Source: an uncultured Neisseriaceae bacterium
GTDB taxonomy: Bacteria > Pseudomonadota > Gammaproteobacteria > Burkholderiales > UBA11063
Assembly: GCA_903891375.1 (NCBI GenBank)
Contig: CAITEL010000193.1
Location: 1-5,280 of the forward strand
Length of the DNA: 5,280 nt
Direction of reading: 5' to 3'
A program made the position numbers and the translations under genes. This document shows positions 1 through 5,255 of this stretch, one piece after another; position 1 is the stretch's first letter; each line of letters opens with the position of its first letter. Below the pieces are notes generated by a model. That model made no database searches. It saw only the letters and a list, made by a program, of their open reading frames with translations, and was not told the origin of the DNA.

Positions 1-650
1 CGAAAATGCTGACACTTTGATAATAAAATATTAATCTCACATTTCTGTGCATATAATCCCACATAATGTGTTTTTCTATACTTTAATTTAATTATTAAGT
101 TAAAAAAGCACTCAATACGCTTAGATGGAGCTTTATTCGGAGAGTTATTTATTTCCTCTGGATTTACATAATCCTTATTAACCTCAGATATATTTTTTTG
201 AATTTTATGTAATAGTGTGTCTGTTTGAATAAAGTTATCCGCATCAGCAAAATAAAACATCTCAAACTCATGAACTTGTAAGTATGGTATTACTTTATTA
301 TTATTTATTTTATCACTAACAGCACTTTCTATTAATTGAACTCGTGCATAAAGATCTTGAATTTTTTGTGCATCATTGTAATTAGGAAAATCACTGCCTA
401 ATGCATAAAAATCAATAAATGTAGTAATAATGCAATCAGATTGTTGTTGTAGAAATTGCTTAACGTAGTTTTCTATTCTTGCAAATGTAACTCTACCACC
501 CTTATGGCTTTGATTTTTGGCTTTAGGGTCTTTTAAAATCGGCGCTACAATTACCATTTTACAACCATTTGCATATAAGTACGGTGCAATCACTCTATCT
601 ACAAATATTTGCTCACTATCACCTTCACAAATTATGTATAAATGAGCCAT
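1..650 (-). CDS. DUF4276 family protein, partial (C-terminus beyond left edge)
   Basis: The ATG at 650-648 opens a frame that stays open to the window edge, giving 216 codons. I recognise DUF4276 by these features: an N-terminal strand ending in E9-G-D-S-E13 followed by F16-V17; T-F-I-D80-F-Y at 77-82; I-P-Y-L-Q-V-H-E-F-E at 121-130; P-S-K-R-I at 175-179; and C-Q-H-F at 213-216, which in relatives lies close to the C-terminus. Probably only some 10-20 residues are missing. The E9 and D80 placement resembles a Toprim-like metal-binding fold, as in RloB and OLD-type nucleases; this is inference. No signal peptide or membrane segment is visible, so it is probably cytoplasmic. The start shares one base with the stop of the upstream ATPase (TAATG), and GGAGGA at 659-664 is a strong ribosome binding site 9 nt upstream (counted from GGAGG). 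The gene itself shows no lesion, although its partner is frameshifted. The biochemical function is not established. Confidence 0.85.
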   Translation of the reverse strand, partial: MAHLYIICEGDSEQIFVDRVIAPYLYANGCKMVIVAPILKDPKAKNQSHKGGRVTFARIENYVKQFLQQQSDCIITTFIDFYALGSDFPNYNDAQKIQDLYARVQLIESAVSDKINNNKVIPYLQVHEFEMFYFADADNFIQTDTLLHKIQKNISEVNKDYVNPEEINNSPNKAPSKRIECFFNLIIKLKYRKTHYVGLYAQKCEINILLSKCQHF

Positions 651-1051
651 TATGGTCGTCCTCCAATTAGATTCATATTCCACAAATCCGACATATTGTA
701 GTCATTGAGCCAAGCTGTTAAATCTTTTCTATTTTGACGTTTAAATAAACTGGTTCCATCTAGATTTTTATCTACAACGATAATATCTTCTGGCTCAAAC
801 ATATCTACCAAACTACTTGACTGCGTAGCAATTACAAATTGTTTTTGCAATGAGACACGCTCAATCAAATCAGCAACAATAGATAGCGCTTGTGGATGTA
901 ATCCAAGCTCTGGCTCATCGATAATTATAATATCTGGCATAAGCTCTAAAGGTTGTAATAATACTGTTGCTAAGCAAATAAATCTTAAAGAACCATCAGA
1001 TAAAAACATAGGATGCTTTGGTTGCCTATCATTCTTATTGACCCAATACAA
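650..1051 (-). CDS. ATPase C-terminal fragment (signature and Walker B half)
   Basis: This open frame of about 133 codons holds L-S-D-G-S-L-R-F at fragment residues 17-24, Walker B with D45-E46, L-G-L-H-P at 49-53 and T-Q-S at 76-78. The only possible start near its 5' end is a TTG at 1051 with no good ribosome binding site, which argues that it is the tail of the upstream frame and not a separate gene. It ends G-G-R-P with TAA at 652-650, overlapping the DUF4276 start by one base. It lacks Walker A and would be non-functional alone. Confidence 0.65.
   Translation of the reverse strand: MYWVNKNDRQPKHPMFLSDGSLRFICLATVLLQPLELMPDIIIIDEPELGLHPQALSIVADLIERVSLQKQFVIATQSSSLVDMFEPEDIIVVDKNLDGTSLFKRQNRKDLTAWLNDYNMSDLWNMNLIGGRP
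659..664 (-). promoter_or_regulatory. Ribosome binding site of the DUF4276 gene
   Basis: On the minus strand GGAGGA lies inside the last codons of the ATPase gene. GGAGG (664-660) is 9 nt from the ATG at 650. Together with the TAATG stop/start overlap it indicates translational coupling. The site is strong enough that DUF4276 could also be translated independently of the broken ATPase. Confidence 0.75.
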
Positions 1052-1754
1052 GGAATATGATTTCGCCTGATTTTACTTGCTCTCGAATATCAAAAGCGTA
1101 GAAATCTGGAACGACTAAACGAATCGTATTTACAATTAAATCATAACTATCACGATAATCAAAATATAATCTACGTATAAATGCAGCAATGTTACTGCCA
1201 TCAAATTCTAACTTTTGATTAACGTTGACGTCACAATCTGATTTAATTGGTGAGCTTTCTCCAGTATCATGAAAATGATATTGTAAAATTTTTTTAAATT
1301 GATGCGCAAAATATTTTGCGTGGATATAATTAGCCTTTTTATCCTCCAACACTGATTCATTATAACCTTTATATATACCGCCACCATGCCAACTATTACG
1401 ATTACCTCCCTTATAATAAACTGAGTATTCATCATCAAAATAAAATCGATTATCCTCGGTTGATTGTAATTTAAACCCATAAGAATTCGTTTTAAATGTA
1501 ATATCGGCAGATAAGTATTCGTTATTTTTTCTTCCAAAGGTTAAGATGCCATCAGCCTTACCCTTTTTGGCTACATAACCATTAAGGTTTTTTTCAATTA
1601 AGTTGCGCACTAAACTAAAAAAACTTAAAAAATTACTTTTACCAGAGCCATTAGCTCCAATCAAAATATTTATATTACGTAATTCAAAATCTTGCAACTT
1701 ACGAATTGATTTAAAATTTTCTATAGTTAATTTTTGAATAAAACGATTACTCAT
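1035..1754 (-). CDS. ATPase N-terminal fragment (Walker A half)
   Basis: As it stands in the sequence, the reading frame gives 239 residues and ends at a TAA after four out-of-frame residues (V-L-G-Q). The start ATG at 1754 is supported by the homologous N-terminus (strand, F-K-S-I, then Walker A at 33-40) and by a GGAAAG purine tract at 1758-1763, which is rather close to the ATG. The fragment keeps the nucleotide-binding P-loop but lacks the signature motif and Walker B, so it should not hydrolyse ATP on its own. The insert between Walker A and the break (about residues 55-200) is the variable middle region of this family. Confidence 0.7.
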   Translation of the reverse strand: MSNRFIQKLTIENFKSIRKLQDFELRNINILIGANGSGKSNFLSFFSLVRNLIEKNLNGYVAKKGKADGILTFGRKNNEYLSADITFKTNSYGFKLQSTEDNRFYFDDEYSVYYKGGNRNSWHGGGIYKGYNESVLEDKKANYIHAKYFAHQFKKILQYHFHDTGESSPIKSDCDVNVNQKLEFDGSNIAAFIRRLYFDYRDSYDLIVNTIRLVVPDFYAFDIREQVKSGEIIFLVLGQ

Positions 1755-1784
1755 TTACTTTCCGACATTAAAAATATATTTTTA

Positions 1785-1792
1785 CTATACCT
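1785..1792. repeat. 8-bp target site duplication, left copy (CTATACCT)
   Basis: CTATACCT directly abuts the left inverted repeat and is identical to the 8 bases abutting the right one. Removing the IS and one copy rebuilds the pre-insertion intergenic region between the ATPase gene and mnmA. Confidence 0.95.
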
Positions 1793-1809
1793 GTAACCAC
1801 ACAGTCGGT
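1793..1809 (+). repeat. IS66 left terminal inverted repeat
   Basis: GTAACCACACAGTCGGT matches the reverse complement of the right end at 16 of 17 positions; the mismatch is at position 5. The left end is itself partly self-complementary: GTAACC at 1793-1798 pairs with GGTTAC at 1807-1812 around an 8-base loop. Weaker, gapped similarity to the right end continues for about another ten bases inward. The tip GTAA is the IS66 signature. Confidence 0.93.
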
Positions 1810-1830
1810 TACATGAAATTGTTATATTTT

Positions 1831-3672
1831 TTAAATTTGAGCAATAATTTTTATTTCAAAATTTGCAGGATTTTTGAATATTTTTAACATTGCATCCAAT
1901 ACATTTTGACCTTGCTTTTTAACTGTAGCGATAAAACTACGGATATTCAAATTTTCTTGTGCATTATCTACTGATAGCATACATCCAGAAATTTTTTGTT
2001 GAACCTTTAATGGTCGCAAGCTTCTTTCTGCCATATTATTAGTCAATGGTAATGACGTATCATCAAGAAATCGTAAAACCAATGCTTTATCTCGTTCTAA
2101 TCGTCGTAATAACTGCCATGTTTTGTGGTTATCTTCAAAATCAGCACAACTCAATTCTTTACGCCCAATATTTAAAATATGATCATATTCTTTATAAAAT
2201 TTAACTCTATTTTTGATGCTATATCTTGATATTCCTGCGTTATTGAGCTTTTTTGTCATATCAATAAATTGCGATAAAAATATAAGCATCGTTAAGGCCC
2301 ATTGTTGCTTATAATTTTCATTTATATCTTTAAAATAACGAAATAAATGAGCAAAGCATGTTTGAATGCCTTTAATTGTAGGTAAGCTACCATATGATGC
2401 CCAGCCATCAACAACCAATTGCCCTTCATATCTATCTAATACGCCACTTGCTATTATGCCTTCTACTCCACGTTTTGCACTAGCGTGTAATAATGTTGCA
2501 GATTCATTACATACAGTATGAACCCATGTTTTATCACCAGCAATATTTATTGTCGTTTCATCTGCATGTAAATAATTGGCAACGAGTAATACTTCTTTAA
2601 TTCTACCCAGATATTCTTCACCAATATTAGACGCAAATTCTTTACGCCAGTTATTTATTGAACCTTCACTTATTGGCAAATTAAATATGTCTCTAAAGTA
2701 TTCGGCTAATCGTTCATAAGTCATAAAATGTGCATCTAACATATATACCGCAAAACATCTAATGGTGTAACTGTATGATACATTATTTGGTACGTCACTT
2801 GTTGCCTTAACCTTTGCTCCACAACCAGAACAATCACCAGTTACAAGTCTATATTCTGTCACAAGTCGCTTAATTATGATGTCTATTACTTGCCTTGCTT
2901 CATAGTTATCTTTATTAATGATTAATTCTTGGCAACCACATCCGCATACTTTTGGCTCCAGCCATTTTATTTTATCTGGGTTTGTTATTCGCTCTAAGTA
3001 ATGACCTTTATGCCCAAATTGTCCACCCCGCCTTTTATAATCAGCAGCAACGACAAACTCTTGAACTTTTAGCAATGCTTCAATTTCATCCATACTACAT
3101 TCTGCAAAATTACCCAATGCCAATTTGTTTATTATGTTGCGTTTTGTACCAAATTCTCCATTAATTTGAAATTCTCTCGATAATAATAATGTTTCTAATA
3201 CCGTAGTGTCGCGTGCGGTGAATTTTAAAGGTTTCGTGGTATCGCAAGCAAACACTTGTAATTTTTTAAGTAGGTTCATTTTCTTTTTTGAGGCGCCAGT
3301 ATTTCCGCTACTATCATCATCGTCTAAGTCATCATCATCTTTTTTTATTTTCTTATCAAACTTCTTATCTGATGATGGTGGCATACTACTATTATTACTG
3401 TTCATGTTGACTTTACGTTCTAATTCAATAATTTTGGCTTGTAATTCTTTGATGATTAGTGAGGATGCATCTAAGCTAGTGGTTAATTTCAAAATGTAGT
3501 TTTTAAAATTTAGATCACGCTCCTCCATAGTTTGGCGTAACTGTTGATTTTCTGTGGTTAGTTGTTGGATTTGTTTTTTTAGTTCGTGATTTTCCATGAC
3601 TAATTCTTGATTCACTAAAAGCAATTTTTTGTATTGCTCTTTAGTTGGGTTATCAAGAAAATTAAATGCCAT
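1831..3672 (-). CDS. tnpC: IS66 family transposase (TnpC type)
   Basis: This 613-residue DDE transposase catalyses movement of the surrounding IS. Residues about 10-90 form a long coiled coil, followed by the typical N-S-N-N-S-S-M-P-P-S-S-D (91-102) and a very acidic Asp-rich run (112-120). A Zn-binding region follows R-R-G-G-Q-F-G-H-K-G-H (214-224), with C243, C245, C247 and C281, C284. The catalytic core has H-A-D371-E-T, V-V-D422-G-W and N-N-M-A-E549-R, giving the DDE triad. The C-terminus has K-I-S-G-C and I-R-S-F-I-A-T-V-K-K-Q-G-Q-N-V-L. The start is ATG at 3672 with AAGG at 3679-3682, 6 nt upstream. No frameshift or stop is seen. It is longer than usual for the family because about 110 residues, against a few tens, separate P-P-S-S-D from R-R-G-G-Q. 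It points toward the ATPase gene 76 bp downstream. Confidence 0.96.
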   Translation of the reverse strand: MAFNFLDNPTKEQYKKLLLVNQELVMENHELKKQIQQLTTENQQLRQTMEERDLNFKNYILKLTTSLDASSLIIKELQAKIIELERKVNMNSNNSSMPPSSDKKFDKKIKKDDDDLDDDDSSGNTGASKKKMNLLKKLQVFACDTTKPLKFTARDTTVLETLLLSREFQINGEFGTKRNIINKLALGNFAECSMDEIEALLKVQEFVVAADYKRRGGQFGHKGHYLERITNPDKIKWLEPKVCGCGCQELIINKDNYEARQVIDIIIKRLVTEYRLVTGDCSGCGAKVKATSDVPNNVSYSYTIRCFAVYMLDAHFMTYERLAEYFRDIFNLPISEGSINNWRKEFASNIGEEYLGRIKEVLLVANYLHADETTINIAGDKTWVHTVCNESATLLHASAKRGVEGIIASGVLDRYEGQLVVDGWASYGSLPTIKGIQTCFAHLFRYFKDINENYKQQWALTMLIFLSQFIDMTKKLNNAGISRYSIKNRVKFYKEYDHILNIGRKELSCADFEDNHKTWQLLRRLERDKALVLRFLDDTSLPLTNNMAERSLRPLKVQQKISGCMLSVDNAQENLNIRSFIATVKKQGQNVLDAMLKIFKNPANFEIKIIAQI

Positions 3673-3712
3673 AGTTAACCTTTTTGAAATGAAATCTTGT
3701 TGAAAATTGAGA

Positions 3713-3727
3713 CCTGAAAACCTCAGG
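3713..3727 (-). other. Small hairpin in the transposase mRNA leader
   Basis: CCTGA at 3713-3717 and TCAGG at 3723-3727 form a 5-bp stem with a 5-base loop, about 40 nt upstream of the tnpC start and downstream of its likely promoter. A role in limiting transposase translation is possible but unproven. The stem is short and could be chance. Confidence 0.3.
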
Positions 3728-3740
3728 GAAATATAACGGT

Positions 3741-3771
3741 ATTATACAACAAATCAATGCATTTGTGTAAA
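3741..3771 (-). promoter_or_regulatory. Probable promoter of the IS66 transposase gene
   Basis: Reading the minus strand, a perfect -10 hexamer TATAAT lies at 3746-3741, with TTTACA (5 of 6 to consensus) at 3771-3766 as the best -35. The 19-base spacer is longer than ideal. Transcription would start near 3734, giving a leader of about 60 nt, and the -35 abuts the right inverted repeat, so transposase binding there could repress it. Confidence 0.5.
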
Positions 3772-3772
3772 T

Positions 3773-3789
3773 ACCGACTGTGTGATTAC
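3773..3789 (-). repeat. IS66 right terminal inverted repeat
   Basis: Read on the minus strand from 3789 inward this is GTAATCACACAGTCGGT, matching the left end at 16 of 17 positions with an uninterrupted shared 12-mer CACACAGTCGGT. It lies just upstream of the transposase promoter. Confidence 0.93.
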
Positions 3790-3797
3790 CTATACCT
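3790..3797. repeat. 8-bp target site duplication, right copy (CTATACCT)
   Basis: This is an exact copy of the bases flanking the left end of the IS, with no mismatch, as expected for a recent IS66 transposition. Confidence 0.95.
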
Positions 3798-3881
3798 ATA
3801 TTCTACCATATTATGTATTATTGAAGTTGCTTAACTTATTACAACAGTTTAGTTTATAGAACTCGCTACTACAATAAATTA

Positions 3882-3909
3882 TTGATGTTATAGCATAATG
3901 TGATAAAAT
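3882..3909 (+). promoter_or_regulatory. Probable sigma-70 promoter of mnmA
   Basis: TTGATG at 3882-3887 and TAAAAT at 3904-3909 are separated by 16 bases and match the consensus well (TTGACA, TATAAT). Transcription would begin near 3916, giving a leader of about 64 nt. The promoter lies entirely outside the IS, so the insertion should not have disabled mnmA. Confidence 0.55.
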
Positions 3910-3926
3910 CTTGTTTGGTGCATTTT

Positions 3927-3945
3927 GTAGGTTTCAATAACCTAC
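3927..3945 (+). other. Perfect 7-bp hairpin in the mnmA leader
   Basis: GTAGGTT at 3927-3933 pairs perfectly with AACCTAC at 3939-3945 around the loop TCAAT. It would form about 11 nt into the predicted transcript and is followed by an AT-rich stretch ending in five T residues at 3956-3960. The T run does not start directly after the stem, so it is at best a weak terminator or attenuator. It could also stabilise the 5' end or affect ribosome access. Confidence 0.4.
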
Positions 3946-3979
3946 TTCATAATTATTTTTAGGATGTTTAGCTACAAAA

Positions 3980-5035
3980 ATGACTAAGATTGTCGTTGGA
4001 TTATCTGGTGGGGTTGACTCATCCGTAAGTGCCTACTTATTAAAACAGCAAGGATATGATGTATCTGGCGTGTTTATGCAAAATTGGGAAGAGGATGATA
4101 ATGATGGGTACTGTACTATTAAAGAAGATAGTATGGACGCAGTCGCAGTTGCCGATTGTTTAAATATTGATATTGAAATTATTAATTTTGCTACGGAATA
4201 TAAAGATAATGTGTTCAAATACTTTTTAGCAGAATACAAAAATGGTAGAACTCCAAATCCAGATGTATTATGTAATTCAGAAATAAAATTTAAAGCGTTT
4301 TTAAATCATGCGTTAAAAAACGGTGCCGACTACTTAGCTACTGGGCATTATGTGAATAAAACTTCACTCAATAATTATGAAGTATTAAGTAAAGCCATCG
4401 ATCAAAATAAAGATCAAAGTTATTTTTTATATAGACTAAACCAACATCAGATTAAACACTCATTATTTCCTCTTGGAAATTTAACAAAACCTGAAGTACG
4501 TAAAATTGCTGAAAAAATAAATCTACCAAATGCACAAAAAAAAGATAGTACAGGTATCTGCTTCATTGGTGAACGACCATTTCGTGATTTTTTAAAAAAA
4601 TATATGCCAACAATACCTGGCAAGATGGTTACACCCAATGGTAAAATCATGGGTGAACATATCGGTTTAATGTACTACACAATAGGTCAAAGAAAAGGCT
4701 TAGGCATTGGTGGGCTTGGTGAACCTTGGTTTGTTGCTGATAAAAATTTATCTACCAATGAATTAATTGTAGTGCAAGGACATGAACATCCATTACTACT
4801 AAAAAAAGAATTAATTGCTAATCAATTAACCTTTGGTTGTGGTGTTAAGCCAATACCTAGTACATACACGGCAAAAACCAGATACCGCATGAATGAGGCA
4901 AAGTGTTATTTGTCGTATATCGATGATAATACAATTAAATTAATTTTTGAAGAAGCCCAATGGGCAATAACCCCTGGACAATCTGTTGTTATTTATGATA
5001 ATGACTTATGTATTGGTGGTGGAATAATAGTATAA
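3980..5035 (+). CDS. mnmA: tRNA-specific 2-thiouridylase MnmA
   Basis: MnmA makes the 2-thio group of the wobble uridine (s2U34) in tRNA-Lys, tRNA-Glu and tRNA-Gln, using ATP to adenylate U34 and sulfur relayed from a cysteine desulfurase such as IscS. It is cytoplasmic. The 351-residue protein has the PP-loop S-G-G-V-D-S-S at 9-15, M-Q-N-W-E-E-D-D at 33-40, [10 protein letters not shown]98-N with the first catalytic cysteine, A-T-G-H-Y at 120-124, K-D-Q-S-Y-F-L at 144-150, and D-S-T-G-I-C194-F-I-G-E-R with the second. The C-terminal barrel region with [10 protein letters not shown] and the ending T-P-G-Q-S-V and G-G-G-I-I is complete. Length and motifs match the E. coli enzyme, slightly shorter. 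The ATG at 3980 is the first in-frame start and fits the family N-terminus, but no purine-rich ribosome binding site lies at normal distance; AGGA at 3961-3964 is 15 nt away. The small DUF3460 gene follows after 16 bp. Confidence 0.98.
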   Translation: MTKIVVGLSGGVDSSVSAYLLKQQGYDVSGVFMQNWEEDDNDGYCTIKEDSMDAVAVADCLNIDIEIINFATEYKDNVFKYFLAEYKNGRTPNPDVLCNSEIKFKAFLNHALKNGADYLATGHYVNKTSLNNYEVLSKAIDQNKDQSYFLYRLNQHQIKHSLFPLGNLTKPEVRKIAEKINLPNAQKKDSTGICFIGERPFRDFLKKYMPTIPGKMVTPNGKIMGEHIGLMYYTIGQRKGLGIGGLGEPWFVADKNLSTNELIVVQGHEHPLLLKKELIANQLTFGCGVKPIPSTYTAKTRYRMNEAKCYLSYIDDNTIKLIFEEAQWAITPGQSVVIYDNDLCIGGGIIV

Positions 5036-5040
5036 AACAA

Positions 5041-5044
5041 AGGA
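5041..5044 (+). promoter_or_regulatory. Ribosome binding site deciding the DUF3460 start
   Basis: AGGA lies 7 nt before the ATG at 5052. The in-frame GTG at 5046 would be only one base from it, so the ATG at 5052 is the better start. Confidence 0.65.
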
Positions 5045-5051
5045 TGTGATC

Positions 5052-5255
5052 ATGGCTAAAAAAGATACCAACTATACTTCGGAACCAATGAATTTTATTA
5101 AATCATTGTTAAAAAATAATCCAACTTTAAAAGAAACACAAAAAAAATTACGCTCTACATGGTGGGATTTAGAAGAAAAGCAAGTTGAAGAAGAGCGAAA
5201 TTTGGATAAAGATAACTTAAAAGAAAACGGTTATACTTATTTTTCTTATGATTAA
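5052..5255 (+). CDS. DUF3460 family small protein
   Basis: This 67-residue, highly charged, probably cytoplasmic protein has no signal peptide or membrane segment. The pattern Y-T-S-E-x-x-N-F-I-K-S-L, then N-P-x-L-x-x-x-Q and R-S-T-W-W-D followed by a Glu/Lys-rich helix and a Tyr-rich end (Y-T-Y-F-S-Y-D) fits DUF3460. In that family, from memory, a short Y-x-S-x-F-x-x-F-L segment and a R-x-L-L-W-D segment precede a C-terminal Y-V-Y. Its function is unknown. Family members are mostly betaproteobacterial, which is the main taxonomic clue in the window. It starts 16 bp after mnmA with a good ribosome binding site, so co-transcription is likely; a functional link to tRNA thiolation is not shown. 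An alternative GTG start at 5046 would add two residues. Confidence 0.8.
   Translation: MAKKDTNYTSEPMNFIKSLLKNNPTLKETQKKLRSTWWDLEEKQVEEERNLDKDNLKENGYTYFSYD

Larger units (their letters stand above)
650..1754 (-). pseudogene. AAA/ABC-type ATPase (AAA_21, OLD/RloA-like), frameshifted
   Basis: Two adjacent minus-strand frames together make one normal-looking ATPase of about 367 residues. The first frame (from the ATG at 1754) carries an RecF/SMC-like start (F-K-S-I at 14-17) and Walker A G-A-N-G-S-G-K-S at 33-40, then Y-H-F-H-D-T and a D-x-S-N-x-A-A-F motif typical of the family. The second frame carries the ABC-like signature L-S-D-G-S, Walker B I-I-I-I-D-E-P-E-L-G-L-H-P and T-Q-S of the switch region. 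Homology changes frame near 1050: the first frame reads G-E-I-I-F-L and the second continues Y-W-V-N-K. One surplus base there restores a continuous protein. The change must lie between about 1037 and 1073, where both frames are open. Such ATPases pair with Toprim-like nucleases in phage-defence modules; here the partner is the coupled DUF4276 gene. An assembly error or a programmed shift are alternatives, but I see no convincing slippery site. An IS66 element sits 38 bp upstream of the start. Confidence 0.85.
1793..3789 (-). mobile_element. Complete IS66-family insertion sequence, 1997 bp, single-ORF (ISBst12-like) type
   Basis: Three independent signs fix the ends. The 17-bp terminal inverted repeats at 1793-1809 and 3773-3789 match at 16 positions and begin with GTAA, as known for IS66 elements. 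They are flanked by identical 8-bp sequences CTATACCT (1785-1792 and 3790-3797), the duplication length known for IS66. One full-length TnpC-type transposase gene fills the interior on the minus strand. Classical IS66 elements also carry tnpA and tnpB; these are absent and there is no space for them, so the element fits the smaller one-gene ISBst12-like group. Intact ends, gene and duplication indicate a recent insertion, potentially still mobile. It lies between the divergent ATPase module and mnmA. No known IS name was assigned. Confidence 0.95.
3798..3979 (+). other. Intergenic region upstream of mnmA
   Basis: This stretch holds no gene. It contains the probable mnmA promoter, a leader hairpin and, before the IS inserted, most likely the promoter of the divergent ATPase module on the other strand. 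For that module I find only weak minus-strand -10-like matches (for example CATAAT near 3810), without a convincing -35. Confidence 0.6.

Noticed and set aside
1208..1537. Minus-strand open frame of 109 codons inside the ATPase gene
   Set aside because: It is a shadow in another frame of the ATPase N-terminal half, with no recognisable motifs and no ribosome site.
3315..3345. Repeated ATC/GAT triplets that look like a short tandem repeat
   Set aside because: They encode the Asp-rich linker of the transposase. The repeat is irregular low complexity, not an array.
2952..3499. Two plus-strand open frames opposite the transposase gene
   Set aside because: Both are antisense shadows of tnpC. The Ser-rich run is just the complement of the Asp-rich and Lys-rich codons.
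3927..3960. Hairpin plus T-rich stretch as an intrinsic terminator
   Set aside because: The T run begins about 10 bases after the stem and is interrupted, and no plus-strand gene lies upstream that would need it. It was kept only as a leader hairpin.
4033..4650. Two minus-strand open frames inside mnmA
   Set aside because: They are antisense shadows of a clearly coding, conserved mnmA.
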